From assembly GCA_036768485.1 (NCBI GenBank), contig JAVLUZ010000756.1, forward strand, positions 18,129 through 82,128: a stretch of 64,000 bases of DNA, read 5' to 3'. The DNA is from Mermis nigrescens (taxonomy: Eukaryota > Nematoda > Enoplea > Mermithida > Mermithidae). Of this stretch, positions 46,059 through 58,419 are shown in pieces; the stretch's first letter is position 1; each line of letters opens with the position of its first letter. Under the pieces are notes generated by a model. That model was not told where the DNA came from. It did not search any database and was given only the letters and a program-made list of their open reading frames with translations. The translations under genes and the position numbers were made by a program.

Positions 46059-46760
46059 GCAATTTCACGCAATGGGTTCATGATTTAATCAATATTTTAA
46101 AAAACACAAGATAGCCGAGTCGCTGCATAGCTAGCTTGTTTTATTCATGGATAAATCAAATTAAAAACACTTTTTTCTGAAAATCACGATCTTGAAAATT
46201 CAAGGATTTTTACATGAATAACATATGTATGAGCTAACCTTTGGATAAATATTGTCAAAAATGATTTGCATCCGCATCCAGAAATGACGTTATCAAAAAG
46301 GATAACTTATTTCGATGAAGAGTCGTGCTTTAATTACTCATAGTCCTTTTTTGTTTAAAAATCCTCAATGAAATTAAATTGGCATGTTCCGATTTAAGCT
46401 CTTTATAATCCAAGAGGTAAAAATTCTTGTATTTAGTTTTCTTGAGATTGCGTTATATTATTTGCCCAGAGTAGTACAATGATTTATTGTTCCTTCCCCA
46501 AGTGTGAAGGTTTTAAAATAATCTTGGAATCGCCATTATTTTCAAGTTTACTTACCACCTGCGCTCCTGCTCTGCTCGTAGATATCAAGCGTCATTTCAT
46601 GAGGACAGATTAAATTTCGCTAATTTTAAGTACATTTAAAATTTCACTAAATCTAACCATATTTTACTAAATCTTGAGTTTTATATTTTAAATTTAAATT
46701 TTGCGAAATTCAGAGACTGAACTCTCTAGGCTAGGCTAACTCTCATACATCAGTCATGCT

Positions 46761-47023
46761 CACACCTGGGCGTGGGGGTTAGGGGGGTATGCATCCCCCC
46801 AGAAACCAAAATACCCCCCCCTCAGAAATCAAAATACCCCCCCCAGAATTCAATTTTTGAAAATTTTTTCGCTTTTTTCGCAATTTTTTGATGCCAATGG
46901 ATAGTGCTTGATGAGAAACGTCGAAAAATGGTGTTTTTATCACCATACCATCGTTTTTAGGGCCATTTTTTGACCTTCAAAAAAAATCTTGCACCCCCAG
47001 AAATTTCTTGCTGCCCACGTATG
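46761..47023 (-). repeat. Gx MITE copy
   Basis: 263 bp, CACACCTGGGCGTG to GCCCACGTATG, exact duplication GTCATGCT (46753-46760 and 47024-47031). Confidence 0.9.
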
Positions 47024-47031
47024 GTCATGCT

Positions 47032-48240
47032 ATGCTCCACTGGTAGTGAGTGAGATTGAATATAATGAGAAGTTACCAGCGCTAACTGAACTGACCCTAC
47101 CGATTGAGACTTTTTCACATTTTGAGCTGCTTTCGATTTCTGAATTCCTTCGCGTTCCCTTGAACCATTAGGGCGTCCTAGCCTATCACTTTTTTGTGTT
47201 CTTTTTCGTTAAATGTTTTGTATGACTACAAAACTTTGTCTAGCCTCATTCTAGCCCTGCTTACATCATTTGAAATATTCAAGCTAGTAAATAAAATTAT
47301 ACATCCTTAAAAAATTAGCATAATTTTATGATTATCACATAAAAAATCAAATTACAAAAAAACTTTAGGTCAATGATTAGTACAAGATTGGTGGGCTTCT
47401 TCTTTTTATTCCGCTACTTCAATCCTAAAATGATATTTTAGTCAACGAAAATATACTATTTGTATTTATTTTATGCATATCTACCTCATGTCTATGCTTG
47501 AGTATAGTAAAAGTTTTTTAATTATTACTTCTCACAAAGTCACTTAAGCGAAAAATGACAAACGCATTCGGAAAGAGCTTTAAAAATCGCACAAAATGAT
47601 ATCAATTTTTGCTATGTTGAGTGAGACTCATTACATTTTAAGCTGGCTAGGACGGTGTCCTAGCAGAGGAACCTTTGACTTCAAAAAACACACGGGAACG
47701 CGAGGATTAACAAAAATTATATGATTAGTAATCAAAATGCTGTTGCTAGAGCAAAAGACATGCATGAGCATTTTGGAGTATCTTATTCATTCATGGGCAG
47801 CAGCGAAATTCAGGGGTATCTGGGGCGGAAGGTCTACCGAATTTCGGGAAACGGTAGTGCGCCACGTTATGGTCAGACCAGACATGCACATGGGGAGGAG
47901 GTTTAGGGTCCAGACCACCGAAATGGAAAAAAGAGCAATTTTTATTGGAAAAATGAGGCAAAAATAATAGCCAAAAATGGTTGAAAATAAGAAATTTCCT
48001 CAAAAATGCATTAAATGGAGCAGAAACTGCGTAATAACATGTAGTCTGTTTCATTTATTCGAGAGCTTTTAAAGCAATTTTTTTAAGGTTACAGTAAGCG
48101 TAGCTAAGTCGACAGATATGCTCAATGAGGGCAAACGGCTGTCATTTTTCCATTTTTAATGCACTAGATCGTCAACACAAATTCCATTAAAGCATTTAAA
48201 CATTGTTGGGACATACTACAGTAAAAGCGCTTAATAAAAA
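47032..48240. other. No gene seen; possible worn MITE
   Basis: Mostly AT-rich. At about 47790-47895 the words CATGGGCAGCAGCGAAATTC and ACATGCACATGGGG resemble worn Gx/Gz ends. The two overlapping frames at 47721-47967 lie in this and are not called. Confidence 0.4.
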
Positions 48241-48308
48241 AGGTGCCAGGAATCGAACCCGGGTTACTACGACGACAAGCAGACATTTCGCCACTGCGCT
48301 ATGCGGGA
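48241..48308 (-). tRNA. tRNA-like sequence, probable pseudogene or SINE head
   Basis: On the minus strand: an A box TAGCGCAGTGG (48291-48301), a canonical B box GGTTCGATTCC (48249-48259) with a good 5-bp T stem, and a T6 run directly after the body (terminator-like). The D stem and acceptor stem do not pair properly and the anticodon loop looks like 8 nt, so a functional tRNA is unlikely. Pol III promoter elements are intact. Confidence 0.45.
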
Positions 48309-48763
48309 ATTGTCGGCGCTGCTGAAAATGTTAGTCTATTCAGTTTAAAGTGTCAACTTATAACAAGCTGAATGAGTGACTTTCATCTGTTCATTGATCA
48401 TCTAGAAGACGAAGAGTAAATTATGCCGCAAAAAACATATTGAAAAACTCTGCCTATAGATAGTGACCCCTAGCGGACTACAGTACGTAAGAAAGATGGA
48501 GTTGCTGTAGCACCTGGAAAGATTTACTGAAAAAGCTCTCGGATAAATGAAACCGACTATAGTTGTACGCTACTTTAGCGCTTATACACGTTTTTAAGCT
48601 CATTTTGGCCCAAAAAACTTCAGTCAAAAAATAAATGCAAAAAATTACATGGAAATAAAAAATTATTTTCAAAAGCGCTAGGGATTGACCAGAAACGCTG
48701 GATTAGTATAGGATTTTCCGCTATCTTACTTTTAATACCCGTTTTTGAATGGAAGTTATTTTA

Positions 48764-49030
48764 GCCCAAAAAGTCATAAAAATTATTACATAATTTTAAT
48801 ATAGGATGGCTGCCCGGTTGAGAGCTCTATGTTGTTGTATTCATAGTTTAGTGTGCTCATGGAAACCGAAAGAAATTAAAAATTTGTTTTCGCAAAATAC
48901 TTTTGGCGAAAACTATTAATTTTTCGGTTTCCATGATCACATAAAACTATGAATACAACAACATAGAACTCTCAAACAGGCAGCCATCCTATATTAAAAC
49001 TATGTAATAATTTCTATGACTTTTAGGCAG
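48764..49030. repeat. Hairpin MITE
   Basis: Near-perfect inverted repeat: 48772-48872 against 48923-49023, loop of about 50 bp. Arms hold TATAGGATGGCTGCC, GTTGTTGTATTCATAG and GGAAACCGAAA. The GAGAGCTCTATGTTGTTGT stretch resembles part of the LTR at 25483-25505. Confidence 0.82.
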
Positions 49031-49800
49031 AAAGATGGATGATAGAATTTTCGATAAAGTGAAAAATAAAAGATAAATCACCTAGAATTTTATGACGAAT
49101 AATAAAATATTGGGGCGTTGATAATTCTGACGGGCCATCCCAAAACTGACATACCTGCAATATATGTTACTTCTAGGTAGTCTAAAAGTTAATTTATCTA
49201 CATAGAAATTATAAACAAAAAGAAACGACGCATTTGACAGCAAAGAACGACGAGTCGACCAAACGCAGCTGCCTAGGGTAATCACGACCAAATGAACAAT
49301 ATCTCTCAAACAATACCAATCTTTTACCATACGACGCTCAATATATTAAGACAATAATTTTACATGAATGTGACTTTAACGTTTCAGCAGTAAATTTTGC
49401 ATAGACGGCGTCCACATACAATATTGATATTTCCGTTCTTAACACAGGCTTAACCTGATTAGCGGTCATGTCGCCTATGTTTTATATGATAAGAAAAAAA
49501 GGGGAATTATAATAAATCCACAGGATAGCTCACATTGCATACATCTCACAGTATGTACGTGACTTGCTAGTAGGATTAATGAGCGCTGAGTGGCTAGATC
49601 GCCACGGCGCTTCCTACGATCAGAGTCGTGGTCCGACGGTAAAAGATCTGTCTCTTTTTGGCTAGAGCGGCGAATTGGCAACTCGGCTAATTGACCAATT
49701 TCGATACGGTCAAAAGCGTTCCGCTCGCTAATGCAAAACGCGTGTAGATACACCATATACAACTGCAAGTTCTAGAAGCAGTTTGAATTGATAACGATTC
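49031..49800. other. No gene seen
   Basis: The 97-codon minus frame at 49475-49768 is basic and has no recognisable motif; it adjoins the 3' cut of the Penelope-like fragment and is not called. Confidence 0.4.
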
Positions 49801-49807
49801 ATGTTAT

Positions 49808-50545
49808 TTAACTAACATGATCATCAAATAGTTTCCTAATACAAATGTCAATGATCTCATTGAGTGGAATATTAGTGAACCAACTTTGAAGATCAAGACT
49901 AGCCATAAAATGATGGCTCTTGAAAGTGAAAACCTTTAGTATTATCAGGAAACTACCCGTGTCACACAAAGTGTATTCATTTGTACTTATGTTTTGTAGG
50001 ATCGGCACAAAATACTTAGCCAACTTATAAGTTGGAGTGTTGATGGCTGACAAGATTGGTCTTAGAGGAACATCTCTCTTATGAGTCTTAGGCAAGAGCT
50101 GGCCATAACTGCATCCTACAGGATTTATACCTTTATACACATCAGCAAATAGTCCATTCTGCTTATGGACCTTCAGTATATGGGCTGATATGCGTTTCTC
50201 AACTGAGCGTATAAAGTGAAGAGGATTACAGTCAATGACTCTGAACTTTGAGATATCATTCAAAACATCATTCAACTTCCTAATGACTTCGTTCAAAATT
50301 ACAACTTGATTACCCTTATCTGCCTTTAGGACAATGATATTCTTGTCCTTTAACAGATTGCTGAGGATTTCATAATCACGCTTTGATAGATTATCACAAT
50401 GCTTCTTATAATAATTGAAATATGAGCTAAGATCAATGTCATGCAATTGATTAAGTGATTCATTCGATTTTCGCCAAAAGAGACCTACTGTTGAAGTATC
50501 CATTGCTATCCTTGCTCTAGAAAAAATCTTAAAATGTTCATCCAC
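49808..50545 (-). pseudogene. Penelope-like element reverse transcriptase, truncated
   Basis: A 245-residue uninterrupted minus-strand frame. Seen: KADKGNQVVIL (residues 74-84), YGQLLPKTHKRDVPLRPI (147-164), PTYKLAKY (171-178), and MASLDLQSWFTNIPL (214-228), which is RT motif A with catalytic D218. This order is typical of Penelope-like elements. It stops after motif A; the YxDD region, thumb and GIY-YIG endonuclease are absent, so the copy is truncated at both ends. The intact frame suggests a fairly recent insertion. Confidence 0.85.
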
Positions 50546-50599
50546 TGGAATCAGCTGAAGCAGTCGAGCGATTCAATGCACAATTTTACAAAAACCAGG

Positions 50600-51875
50600 A
50601 AAGCTTTGTGCTATTGGAGCCAACATGACAGATATTAGCAGATAATCTTACAGAACGATCGAATCTACTGACTTTAGTAGCAATGATGGATGCAAGGTTT
50701 TCACTAGTTGTAATATAACGGGAAAACAATTAAAGCGCAATTTTTTCATTTCGTTGTAGGAAAATAAGGCTATGACATTATTAAGTCGTAAAACGAAGTA
50801 AATAAGACGACAAAGTGAAAGCGCTAGAACCGTGGACACTACAGCCGTCAGCAATGACCAAGAAAATATATTGAATCCAATATAAACCGCCATTAATTTT
50901 TTCTAGTCGACTTGATGAGGTTATTGAGTCGAAATTATCACGTGTTGAAGCTGTGCTTCTGTCATACTCATATGTGAGAACATTCTTAACATTAATTTAT
51001 GTGAATGTCTTTCTTAATGGCAAACATGACAAGAACGTGCGTTCACGTCATTTTCAGCATATGTTCATACATTGAATTATTTCTGAAGGTTTTTGAACTT
51101 GCCTAAAAAGAACTTAAAAGGAAGCAGAACATGAGACTTAGTAGCTCAAAGCATTGAGTTTTCCAGCTATTCACTGAAAAATTAGCATATCTTTAAACCT
51201 TGAAGAATTATAGAGCGTAGCAACCAAAAAGTATTTCTCCAATATGGTGGCCTCTATATCAGCCATATCTAAAACATGCGAATTTTCTACTAAATTAGGC
51301 AAGTACGTACATTATGTATCAACCGAGAGTGCTTTTTTGGCTTTCCAAAAATGTGATTAATCATTGAATTATGTGAAAGGTAGAGCAAGTATAATGCTTA
51401 CCTTAAGAGGCAGCCACGTGAAAAAAATCTGCTACTTTTCACTGTTTGAAAATGAAACTCGCATACTGAGTGGTTATCCAAAGTTTTAACGGTTTTTAGA
51501 GCATAACACACAGTAGACACAAGTTAACAAGATTTTTCGGCAAAATAGTTTTAGTTTAATATTATCTATTTAAAGCATTTGATTTTATCAAGATCCATCA
51601 AGTGGTATAGAAATAGCAATATTTAATGAATAGGAGGCTTAACTTGCTTTGACCTGCAGTTACACTTTTGGCGCAGAAAGTCATCTATTTTCTTATAGTT
51701 TGCACTAATTTGTATGAAAACCCAACGAGTCACAATTATTTTATTGTTTTCGCTTTTCTCAAAAGTATAAATGGAACAAAAGTTATACATTTACGGATAA
51801 ATTCATCAAATTTGTCACATTGTTTGAAAACGCCGTGTGGTTAAGAGAATTGAAAGATATGTAAATCCGCCCATA
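50600..51875. other. No gene seen
   Basis: AT-rich non-coding sequence; the 81-codon frame at 50648-50893 has membrane-like composition but no other support. Confidence 0.45.
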
Positions 51876-51883
51876 CTATAGAC

Positions 51884-52143
51884 CACACAAGGGCGTTAGA
51901 GGGAGTTGTGGGTATGCAATCCCCAAAGAAGGCCGAATATTCCCCCCAGAAACCAAAATACCCCTTCCAGAATTCAATTTTTGAAATTTTTCCTTGTTTT
52001 TTCGTAATTTTTTGATGCCAATGGATAGTGCTCGATGAGAAACGTTTAAAAATGATGTTTTTTCGCCATACCACCATTTTTATGACCATTTTTGACCTTT
52101 AAAAAAACTCGCACCCCCAGAATTTTGGTGTTGCTAACCTATG
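51884..52143 (-). repeat. Gx MITE copy
   Basis: 260 bp, CACACAAGGGCGTT to CTAACCTATG, flanks CTATAGAC and CTGTAGAC (7/8). Confidence 0.83.
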
Positions 52144-52867
52144 CTGTAGACACCCTGATTTAAAAAAAACATTTATACTGTAAGGTATGCTCTACTTCGC
52201 CCTCCGCCGATGCTGTCCTATTGAACCCACTGCTAAGTAAGATGGTTACTCGACGTTCATACGGTTGGATACGCCCCTGCCATCAATGGTTTGGGCACTC
52301 AGAGTTTATTCACGCGTACCTACCGTGTGTTTGTTTTGCTTTATCCATTTACACTCGTTTGTTTGATGTTGCTTTTTGCATTTGTACTTTAAAATGATAA
52401 GCATGTACATTATGTAATAGGTCATTCCATGTCAAGTGGTCCAGAGGTCCCCACTCGACCGTCTCAGATTTCAATAAAATTTTGTGTGTGTGCCTATGGT
52501 CTCAAACGAGCGTCTGCTAAGTTTTTCTCATAACTCTTAAAACTCTGGCAACTAGAGCCTAAACCTGAACCCTACTCTATATTGATTACTCGGAAGTCCT
52601 TAAGAACCCGCAACTTTGAAATCGCATTGTAGCCGAATCAGACCTTTTTATCCATTAAAAATTTGTAGGCATGGACAACTTTTTGTCTTCTTCCAAATTA
52701 ACGTAAAATTAATTTTATTTCTTTGTTCTTCTGTTGTTATTATCGTGTAAAGATGCCCGAAAAATTGAGTTTTCAAAATTATTTCAAACTCAAGTCATTC
52801 ATAAAACCCCGAACGAGAAAAGCCTTAAACCTGCTGTTGCATACGTTAAAGGAGCACGATGCGTTAT

Positions 52868-53049
52868 CAGTGGCAGATCTAGGATTTTCCTAAGGGGGGG
52901 GCGGTACCCCTTAGTGGGGCGGAACCCTGACTTGGGTGGAAAAATTAGCCGTTTTAACCCGAAACTCGCTCAAAAATGCTTAATTTTGCGCACTCTTTTG
53001 GGCCAATGGGGGGGGGCGGCCGCCCCCGCCCCCCCTAAATCCGCCCCTG
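52868..53049 (+). repeat. Gy hAT-type MITE, uninterrupted copy
   Basis: 182 bp with inverted ends CAGTGGCAGATCTAGG and CCTAAATCCGCCCCTG, exact 8-bp duplication TGCGTTAT (52860-52867 and 53050-53057). Serves as the empty-site reference for the interrupted copy at 101-558. Confidence 0.93.
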
Positions 53050-53397
53050 TGCGTTATGTATAAAACAGATTATAAGACATCCACAGTATAAAGATATAAT
53101 CGAGCAAACTTTTCAAAAATCTAAAGTTATACAAATTTCCTGCCTTTTTCTCAAAATAAATACCCTTCGATTATTTTCTTCTTGATACTATTTGAAAGAG
53201 CAACTTTTTCTACCTAATTCATCTTGAATTGGCATGGACACTCAAACTAACACGTCAAAAAACGGCCGCAAAGATTAATATACTGACCAGAAATATATCT
53301 AATTGTTTAGAGTCACTTCCTGAAAGACTCGACTCGAGGTTTTGACAAGTCAAAAATTGACCTCCTCTCATTTAACAATGTTATATGTAGTTTTTAA

Positions 53398-56218
53398 GGG
53401 TCGGTGCCGAGTGCGCTGCCTACTTCGAGTGCACTGCCAAGTCCGAGAGCGCTGCCGAGGCCAGGTGAGCGGTAAAGTCTCGTTAGAGCACTTTTGAGCA
53501 GTATCGTTAGAGCACTTTGTATCGTTATAGCACCAGTCGCGTTATGGCACTAAATGTCTCGTTAGAGCACTCAGGTGTCCCGTTATGGCCTTCTGTGTCT
53601 CGTTAAAGCACTCGAACGGATTGACCCTAAAGATATCTCGTTAGAGCATTACAGTTTGCCTGACGTCGTCACAGCGTACAGTTTGACCTGGAAAACGTCA
53701 TATAAGTAAACATAAATAGGCAGCAACAATAGGCATGTTGTGCCAGAAGATTTAACAAACAAAAGAAACATGTGTAATCCATAAAATCGAACATTAATCG
53801 TATAAAAGCGATTGCTCATTCATTTTGACTGCCTGTTCAGTAGCTTTTAGCTTAGTAAAATGTATCTTTATCTGTATTTCTGTTAATAAAAAAATGTTAC
53901 GTATCTATATTATAAAACGCGTATTAAACATTATTTTGCTGTACTTTTCCGTTTTTTGCATGAAATACGGAAAATACAATCGGAAATTGCATGAAATAAG
54001 GAGAGCTGAAGTTCCAGATTTCGCGAAGTGTCTGTTTTTGAAGCTAATTCTTTTATCATTTTCTGAGTTTTACGTCGTCCGTTTTTCGTTGTTTGAAGAA
54101 CTGCATGATTATATACTATCAACAATAAAGTTTCAAAAATTTCGACTAAAATGTTAAAAAGTCATATAATTTTAACATTTTCGGATTTTCTCAAGTCTAC
54201 TTGTGCTTTTTTGCATCTCAGTCTAAAAAATTGCAAACGCTGGGCAGGTTTTTCTTTATATGTACAATGGCCTGCCAAATGATGCCGATTTTGTTCAGCG
54301 TGTCAATATTGAAATTTCACGCTATTTAAATCACGTACAACATTTTCTGTAATTTTTCGTCTAATAATTTTTTGGGCGACAAAAATTTGCTTATTTTTAT
54401 GCATGTGTACATTAAAAACGTAAACTCCGTCGTTTTTGTGTATAAAGCATGATAAGACAATTTTGGTGCTCTAACGCGACATGCTAGTGCTCTAACGAGA
54501 CTCACAGGTGCTATAACGCGACACACTGGTGCTCTAACGAGACAAAGTGCTATAACTATACAAAGTGCTATAACGAGACGTGAGCTGCCATAGTCGAGTG
54601 CGCTGATAGGGCCGAGTGCGCTGCCAAGACAGATATTACCGCTTTGCGTGCGAATTATTTCCGCTGATTACTGAAAAACAATGTTTCTCCAGTAGACTAC
54701 TTATGTAAACAGTACTTATGTACCTGAGCGCAATTAGGAAGTGTTTTTTGTTGTTGCAAAATTAAGGTCATGAACCGAAAACACAACAACCTCCTTAAAA
54801 AGTGCTTGAAATCAACTACGAATCATTACTCAGCATTTATGCTATTTAGTGGTTTAAGATAATTCCAAGGCAATTTTAGCTCAAAAATCGTCGGCTACCT
54901 TCAAATAAATGCGATTCATCTCAAGCTAAAATACTACACTTTTGTTCTGCTGTATAGAGGCACTATTGACCTCAAATCTTTTAATATTTTGCATTTGTAA
55001 GAATAATTCAATTTGAACTTTAAGAGAGTACAAAAATCTTCAAACAGCAAGCCGAATTGCTTCATTTCGTTGAGAAGTAATAATTGTTATAGCCTGTACC
55101 ATCTATGTAGCTAGCAATCAACATCCATTTAGAACATCGATGTCTCTTAAAGACTCATAGAACGACAAAGTCCCAAAAATATTGTTAGTAAGAAAAAATG
55201 GTTGAAAGCTAACGTTAAAACGTAAAACACATCTTTTGACTCTTCACATTCCCATTCATCATATCAAACTAAAAACAGTAAAAAAATTAAAATTTGAATT
55301 CTGGGCTGCTGTGGATGGGAATGGTTTCTTGACAGTCGGAACCATATGAAGAGATGCACAGCATGGCGGGGGTCAAATATTGAGCTTTTTGGGCTAAAAT
55401 GGCCTCAACAACTGATATAAACGCCAATTTAGAGTTTATACCAATTTCTGGTACTTTCGAAGAAAGTTTTCAATTTTAATCCACTTTTTGCTTAATTTTG
55501 CCACATTTTTCCCAGAAAATTTTCTCATAGGAAAGAAAAGTCGAGTAGCGTTAAATACAGAATGAAGAGCAAGTGTTACGTGTTTTTTAATTAATTTTCC
55601 TACGACTTAACGTTTAATTGAATGTTTTGTGTCACTTATGCACAAGAATCACTCGTCAGCACGAATAATAGTTGCGTACATTTATCTGCACTCACATACA
55701 TACATACCTACTTATCTATGTGCACAAATTCTCAAACGAAAAGAGTTGACCGAAAACGATAATAGATATCTAAGCTAAATGCAGCATTGGAATAACATCT
55801 AAGAACATATTTCTTACTAACAATAAGTTACAATATGTAACCATTGTACATCTGCTAAGAGATTGCCTAAAATAAGGTATTTCTATGTATGTAAAGCTTG
55901 GGAATTCTGGTGTGTCGGTCTGGAAAAATCCTTTTTTTGCTGGAATCAGTTAGTCATTTTGGGGTCTTGATCTCCCTTAAAAGCTCCCCAAAAACGCTTA
56001 TGAATTCCACTGTGATCAATCGTAATCAGACACAAAGCGGTAGGAAAAAGCATAATTGTACAGATGTACCTACTTACGTACTTGCGTAACTACATGCTGT
56101 TTATTTGGCAGCGCACTTGGCCCTGTCAGCGCACTCGACTACGGCAGCACACTCGGACCTTGCAGCGCACTCAGACTTGGCAGCGCACTCGGACTAGGCA
56201 GCGCACCTGGCCCCAATC
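53398..56218. mobile_element. FB-E array-ended element (GAGTGCGCTGCC arrays)
   Basis: Exact duplication GTTTTTAA (53390-53397 and 56219-56226). Left tip GGGTCGGTGCCGAG leads into an 18-bp array (53402-53460, continued 54586-54634); right tip carries the inverted array (56108-56212) and, read inward, GATTGGGGCCAGG. FB-D is inserted inside the left array. Spacer 54635-56107 has no recognisable gene. The tips match those of FB-C although the array words differ. Confidence 0.82.
53471..54577. mobile_element. FB-D array-ended element (GTCTCGTTAGAGCAC arrays)
   Basis: Left array (53478-53650) of words like GTCTCGTTAGAGCACT with 20-24 bp spacing; right array (54463-54577) is the inverted GTGCTCTAACGAGAC type. 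Flanks AGGTGAGC and ACGTGAGC (7/8) lie inside a FB-E array unit. The spacer holds a 110-codon plus frame at 53825-54157 that I do not regard as coding. Confidence 0.75.
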
Positions 56219-56226
56219 GTTTTTAA

Positions 56227-57237
56227 GGCTGAGTCTAATGGTGCAACTTCTTTTTCTTTGAAAACAAATATTTGTTGCGTAAAGTGGCTGTGTAAAGTAT
56301 CAAAATGTAACCTTCTTTGTCAAATTTTACAGGTTGTGGTATTTTCCTCGTAATTCAGGATCACCATAATCAAATTCAATAATTCTTTCATTCGAAAGAT
56401 CAGTAATTTGTACATTTTGTTAAATTAATTTAAACTTACAGCATTCCTTCAATATTTTTTGATATGATTACAAACGTAAACCATTTACGATGGTGACTTC
56501 AGTTTTGTCGATAATTTTTAATGTAGCGCATATACCATATGCAGGCCTTTGTTCATATTATAATATTTTATAGTTTATCACTAGAGACTTTTATAGTAAA
56601 GAAAACATAAATTAAAGGACCACTTTTTGTGCAATAGATGTTTGAATAGAACATGGCGGCCAAGAAATGGTTGAAATTTGACGAATTTGCCTGAGAATAT
56701 CAAAACATTTTAGCGTTAATACATTCGGACATTTATACTGAATAGCGGCGTTAGCTGTTATCAAGGGCTTATACATATGTACCTTAGAAAATTATATTAA
56801 AAACTCCCTTTCAAAGTAACAGACCTTTAACGAGAAAATGGTAGGCTGAAAAATTATGAAATGTTTCGAAATTTTAACAAGCAATATTTTCTTATTTTTT
56901 AAATAATGTGAAGCAATTAATATGTTGTCAAAATTATTAGGGACTTTTAAAAAAGAACTTAAAAAGATAAAAGGACTACTTTTTGACTTGAAAATGTTTA
57001 AAAATAACATCATCTGTTGAGAAATAAACAGAATTAGACTAGAAGCGACTGATCATGAAAGAATAGTTTTGAAAAATGAGCTTGAATGAGCTTACTTAAA
57101 ATGTCAAGATATTTTTTATTAAAATCGTTCGATATATGTTGATTGTCATTTACACTTAAATATCTTATTAAGTGTTATCGAAAAATTTTTAAAAAAAGGA
57201 AAAACATATAATACCTATTTTTTGAGCAAAATAGGTT
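56227..57237. other. No gene seen
   Basis: AT-rich non-coding sequence. Confidence 0.5.
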
Positions 57238-57406
57238 TATAGTCTGTTCCACACAAGTCTGGACATAAATTTTAAAAGTATGTCCGACAATAAGCTGACA
57301 GATGGCTATTATAGCATTTATTTAATATATAATTATCGTAATCCGTTGGCTTACTTCCGAAAAAAATCTTGAAATTTGTGACCAAACTTATGTGAAACAG
57401 ACTATA
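57238..57406. repeat. TA-flanked MITE (TATAGTCTG ends)
   Basis: About 169 bp with inverted ends TATAGTCTGTTCCACACAAG and CTTATGTGAAACAGACTATA, Tc1/mariner-type size and TA ends. The same terminal word occurs alone in the V centres (40040, 61617) and at 48041. Confidence 0.75.
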
Positions 57407-57542
57407 AATGGAACGTATACCGACTTAAAATTATCTAACTGAAAGAATTTTGAGTCAAAACATAAATCTCTTTTCCTATTTTGGTAATTTTATACATTTG
57501 GGTCATCGTTCGCATCGTAACGTGACCGCACATGGGCGGTCA

Positions 57543-57618
57543 CGTCATCATATCATCATCATCACATTATCATCATCTTATCATCACATCACATCACCAC
57601 ACACACATACACACATCA
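57543..57618 (+). repeat. CAT/CA-rich low-complexity tract
   Basis: Imperfect ATCATC and CACACA repeats. Confidence 0.8.
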
Positions 57619-58104
57619 GGTTAAAATTATTTAAAACTTGACAATTTCAAGCCCATCAACTTCCTTAAAGTCATTATATCTAAAAGAAACCCTTGTATCT
57701 TTTTCTTTCTTTCTTATAAAGCTAGTGACAGTACGTTAAAAACATATCAAACACTGATGGACCAAACGTATAAAATTACCGAAACAAAATTGGAAAATAC
57801 ATTGCTGTGTTGACTCACAAGTCACAGATCCCTGAATTTGATAATTTTGCAGCTAATCCACGTTTCATCTTAGCCTCAAAATTTGGGCATTATATTTTTA
57901 ATTTTTTCTCATAAAGTCTGATAAGAGCCAATAAGTTATACTTGTAGTGTAAATGACAACAATATTATTAGAGAATTTTTATAGGTAAACTTGAAAAGTG
58001 GTGAGGTCTGTTACTTCAAAAGGGAATTTTTTGATATAATTTTTTCATTTATGTACAAGCCCTTTATAATAGCCAATGCCACGATTCAGTATACATGTCC
58101 AAAT

Positions 58105-58413
58105 TTATTGACCGTAAAAGCTGTGACATTCTGAAGCAAATTCGTCAAATTTCAACCATTTCATTGGAATATGTTTAACGACGACTTGATCGAGATCCAC
58201 GGCATTGCTTGAATGGAGGATACACAAGCTGGATTTAGTATTGTCATTAGTAATGAAATTTCCTGACAAACATATGCTGATATTAAGGCACAGAAAAACA
58301 TATGCTTCAATGCTAAAAACTTCTTCAACCATGTGAATCGGGTCCCTCCTGCGAAATCCATCAAACAAGTTGAATATGCAATTATCGTCGTGCGGTAGCA
58401 AAGAATAGATCAT
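58105..58413 (-). CDS. PAN/apple-like domain exon, paralog B
   Basis: Paralog of 42208-42579. Shared blocks: FNLFDGFRRRDPIHM, FSIEA, LCLNISICLSGNFI and LCILHSSNA. The first Cys of the A copy (ACALLC) is Tyr here (AYVFLC), so one disulfide may differ. After the shared part the two frames diverge at different splice-like points. Open throughout, so it may still be coding, although the upstream helical exon looks damaged. Secretory role inferred from the fold only. Confidence 0.55.
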   Translation of the reverse strand: MIYSLLPHDDNCIFNLFDGFRRRDPIHMVEEVFSIEAYVFLCLNISICLSGNFITNDNTKSSLCILHSSNAVDLDQVVVKHIPMKWLKFDEFASECHSFYGQ

Positions 58414-58419
58414 TCGCTT

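Noticed and set aside
47721..47967. Two overlapping small plus-strand frames
   Set aside because: Fall in a worn MITE-like patch; no motif.
49475..49768. 97-codon minus-strand frame as the continuation of the Penelope-like RT
   Set aside because: No RT motif B or C and no similarity to the expected continuation; the RT fragment appears cut at 49808.
53825..54157. 110-codon plus-strand frame inside FB-D
   Set aside because: AT-rich hydrophobic composition, no motif, no second copy to test conservation.
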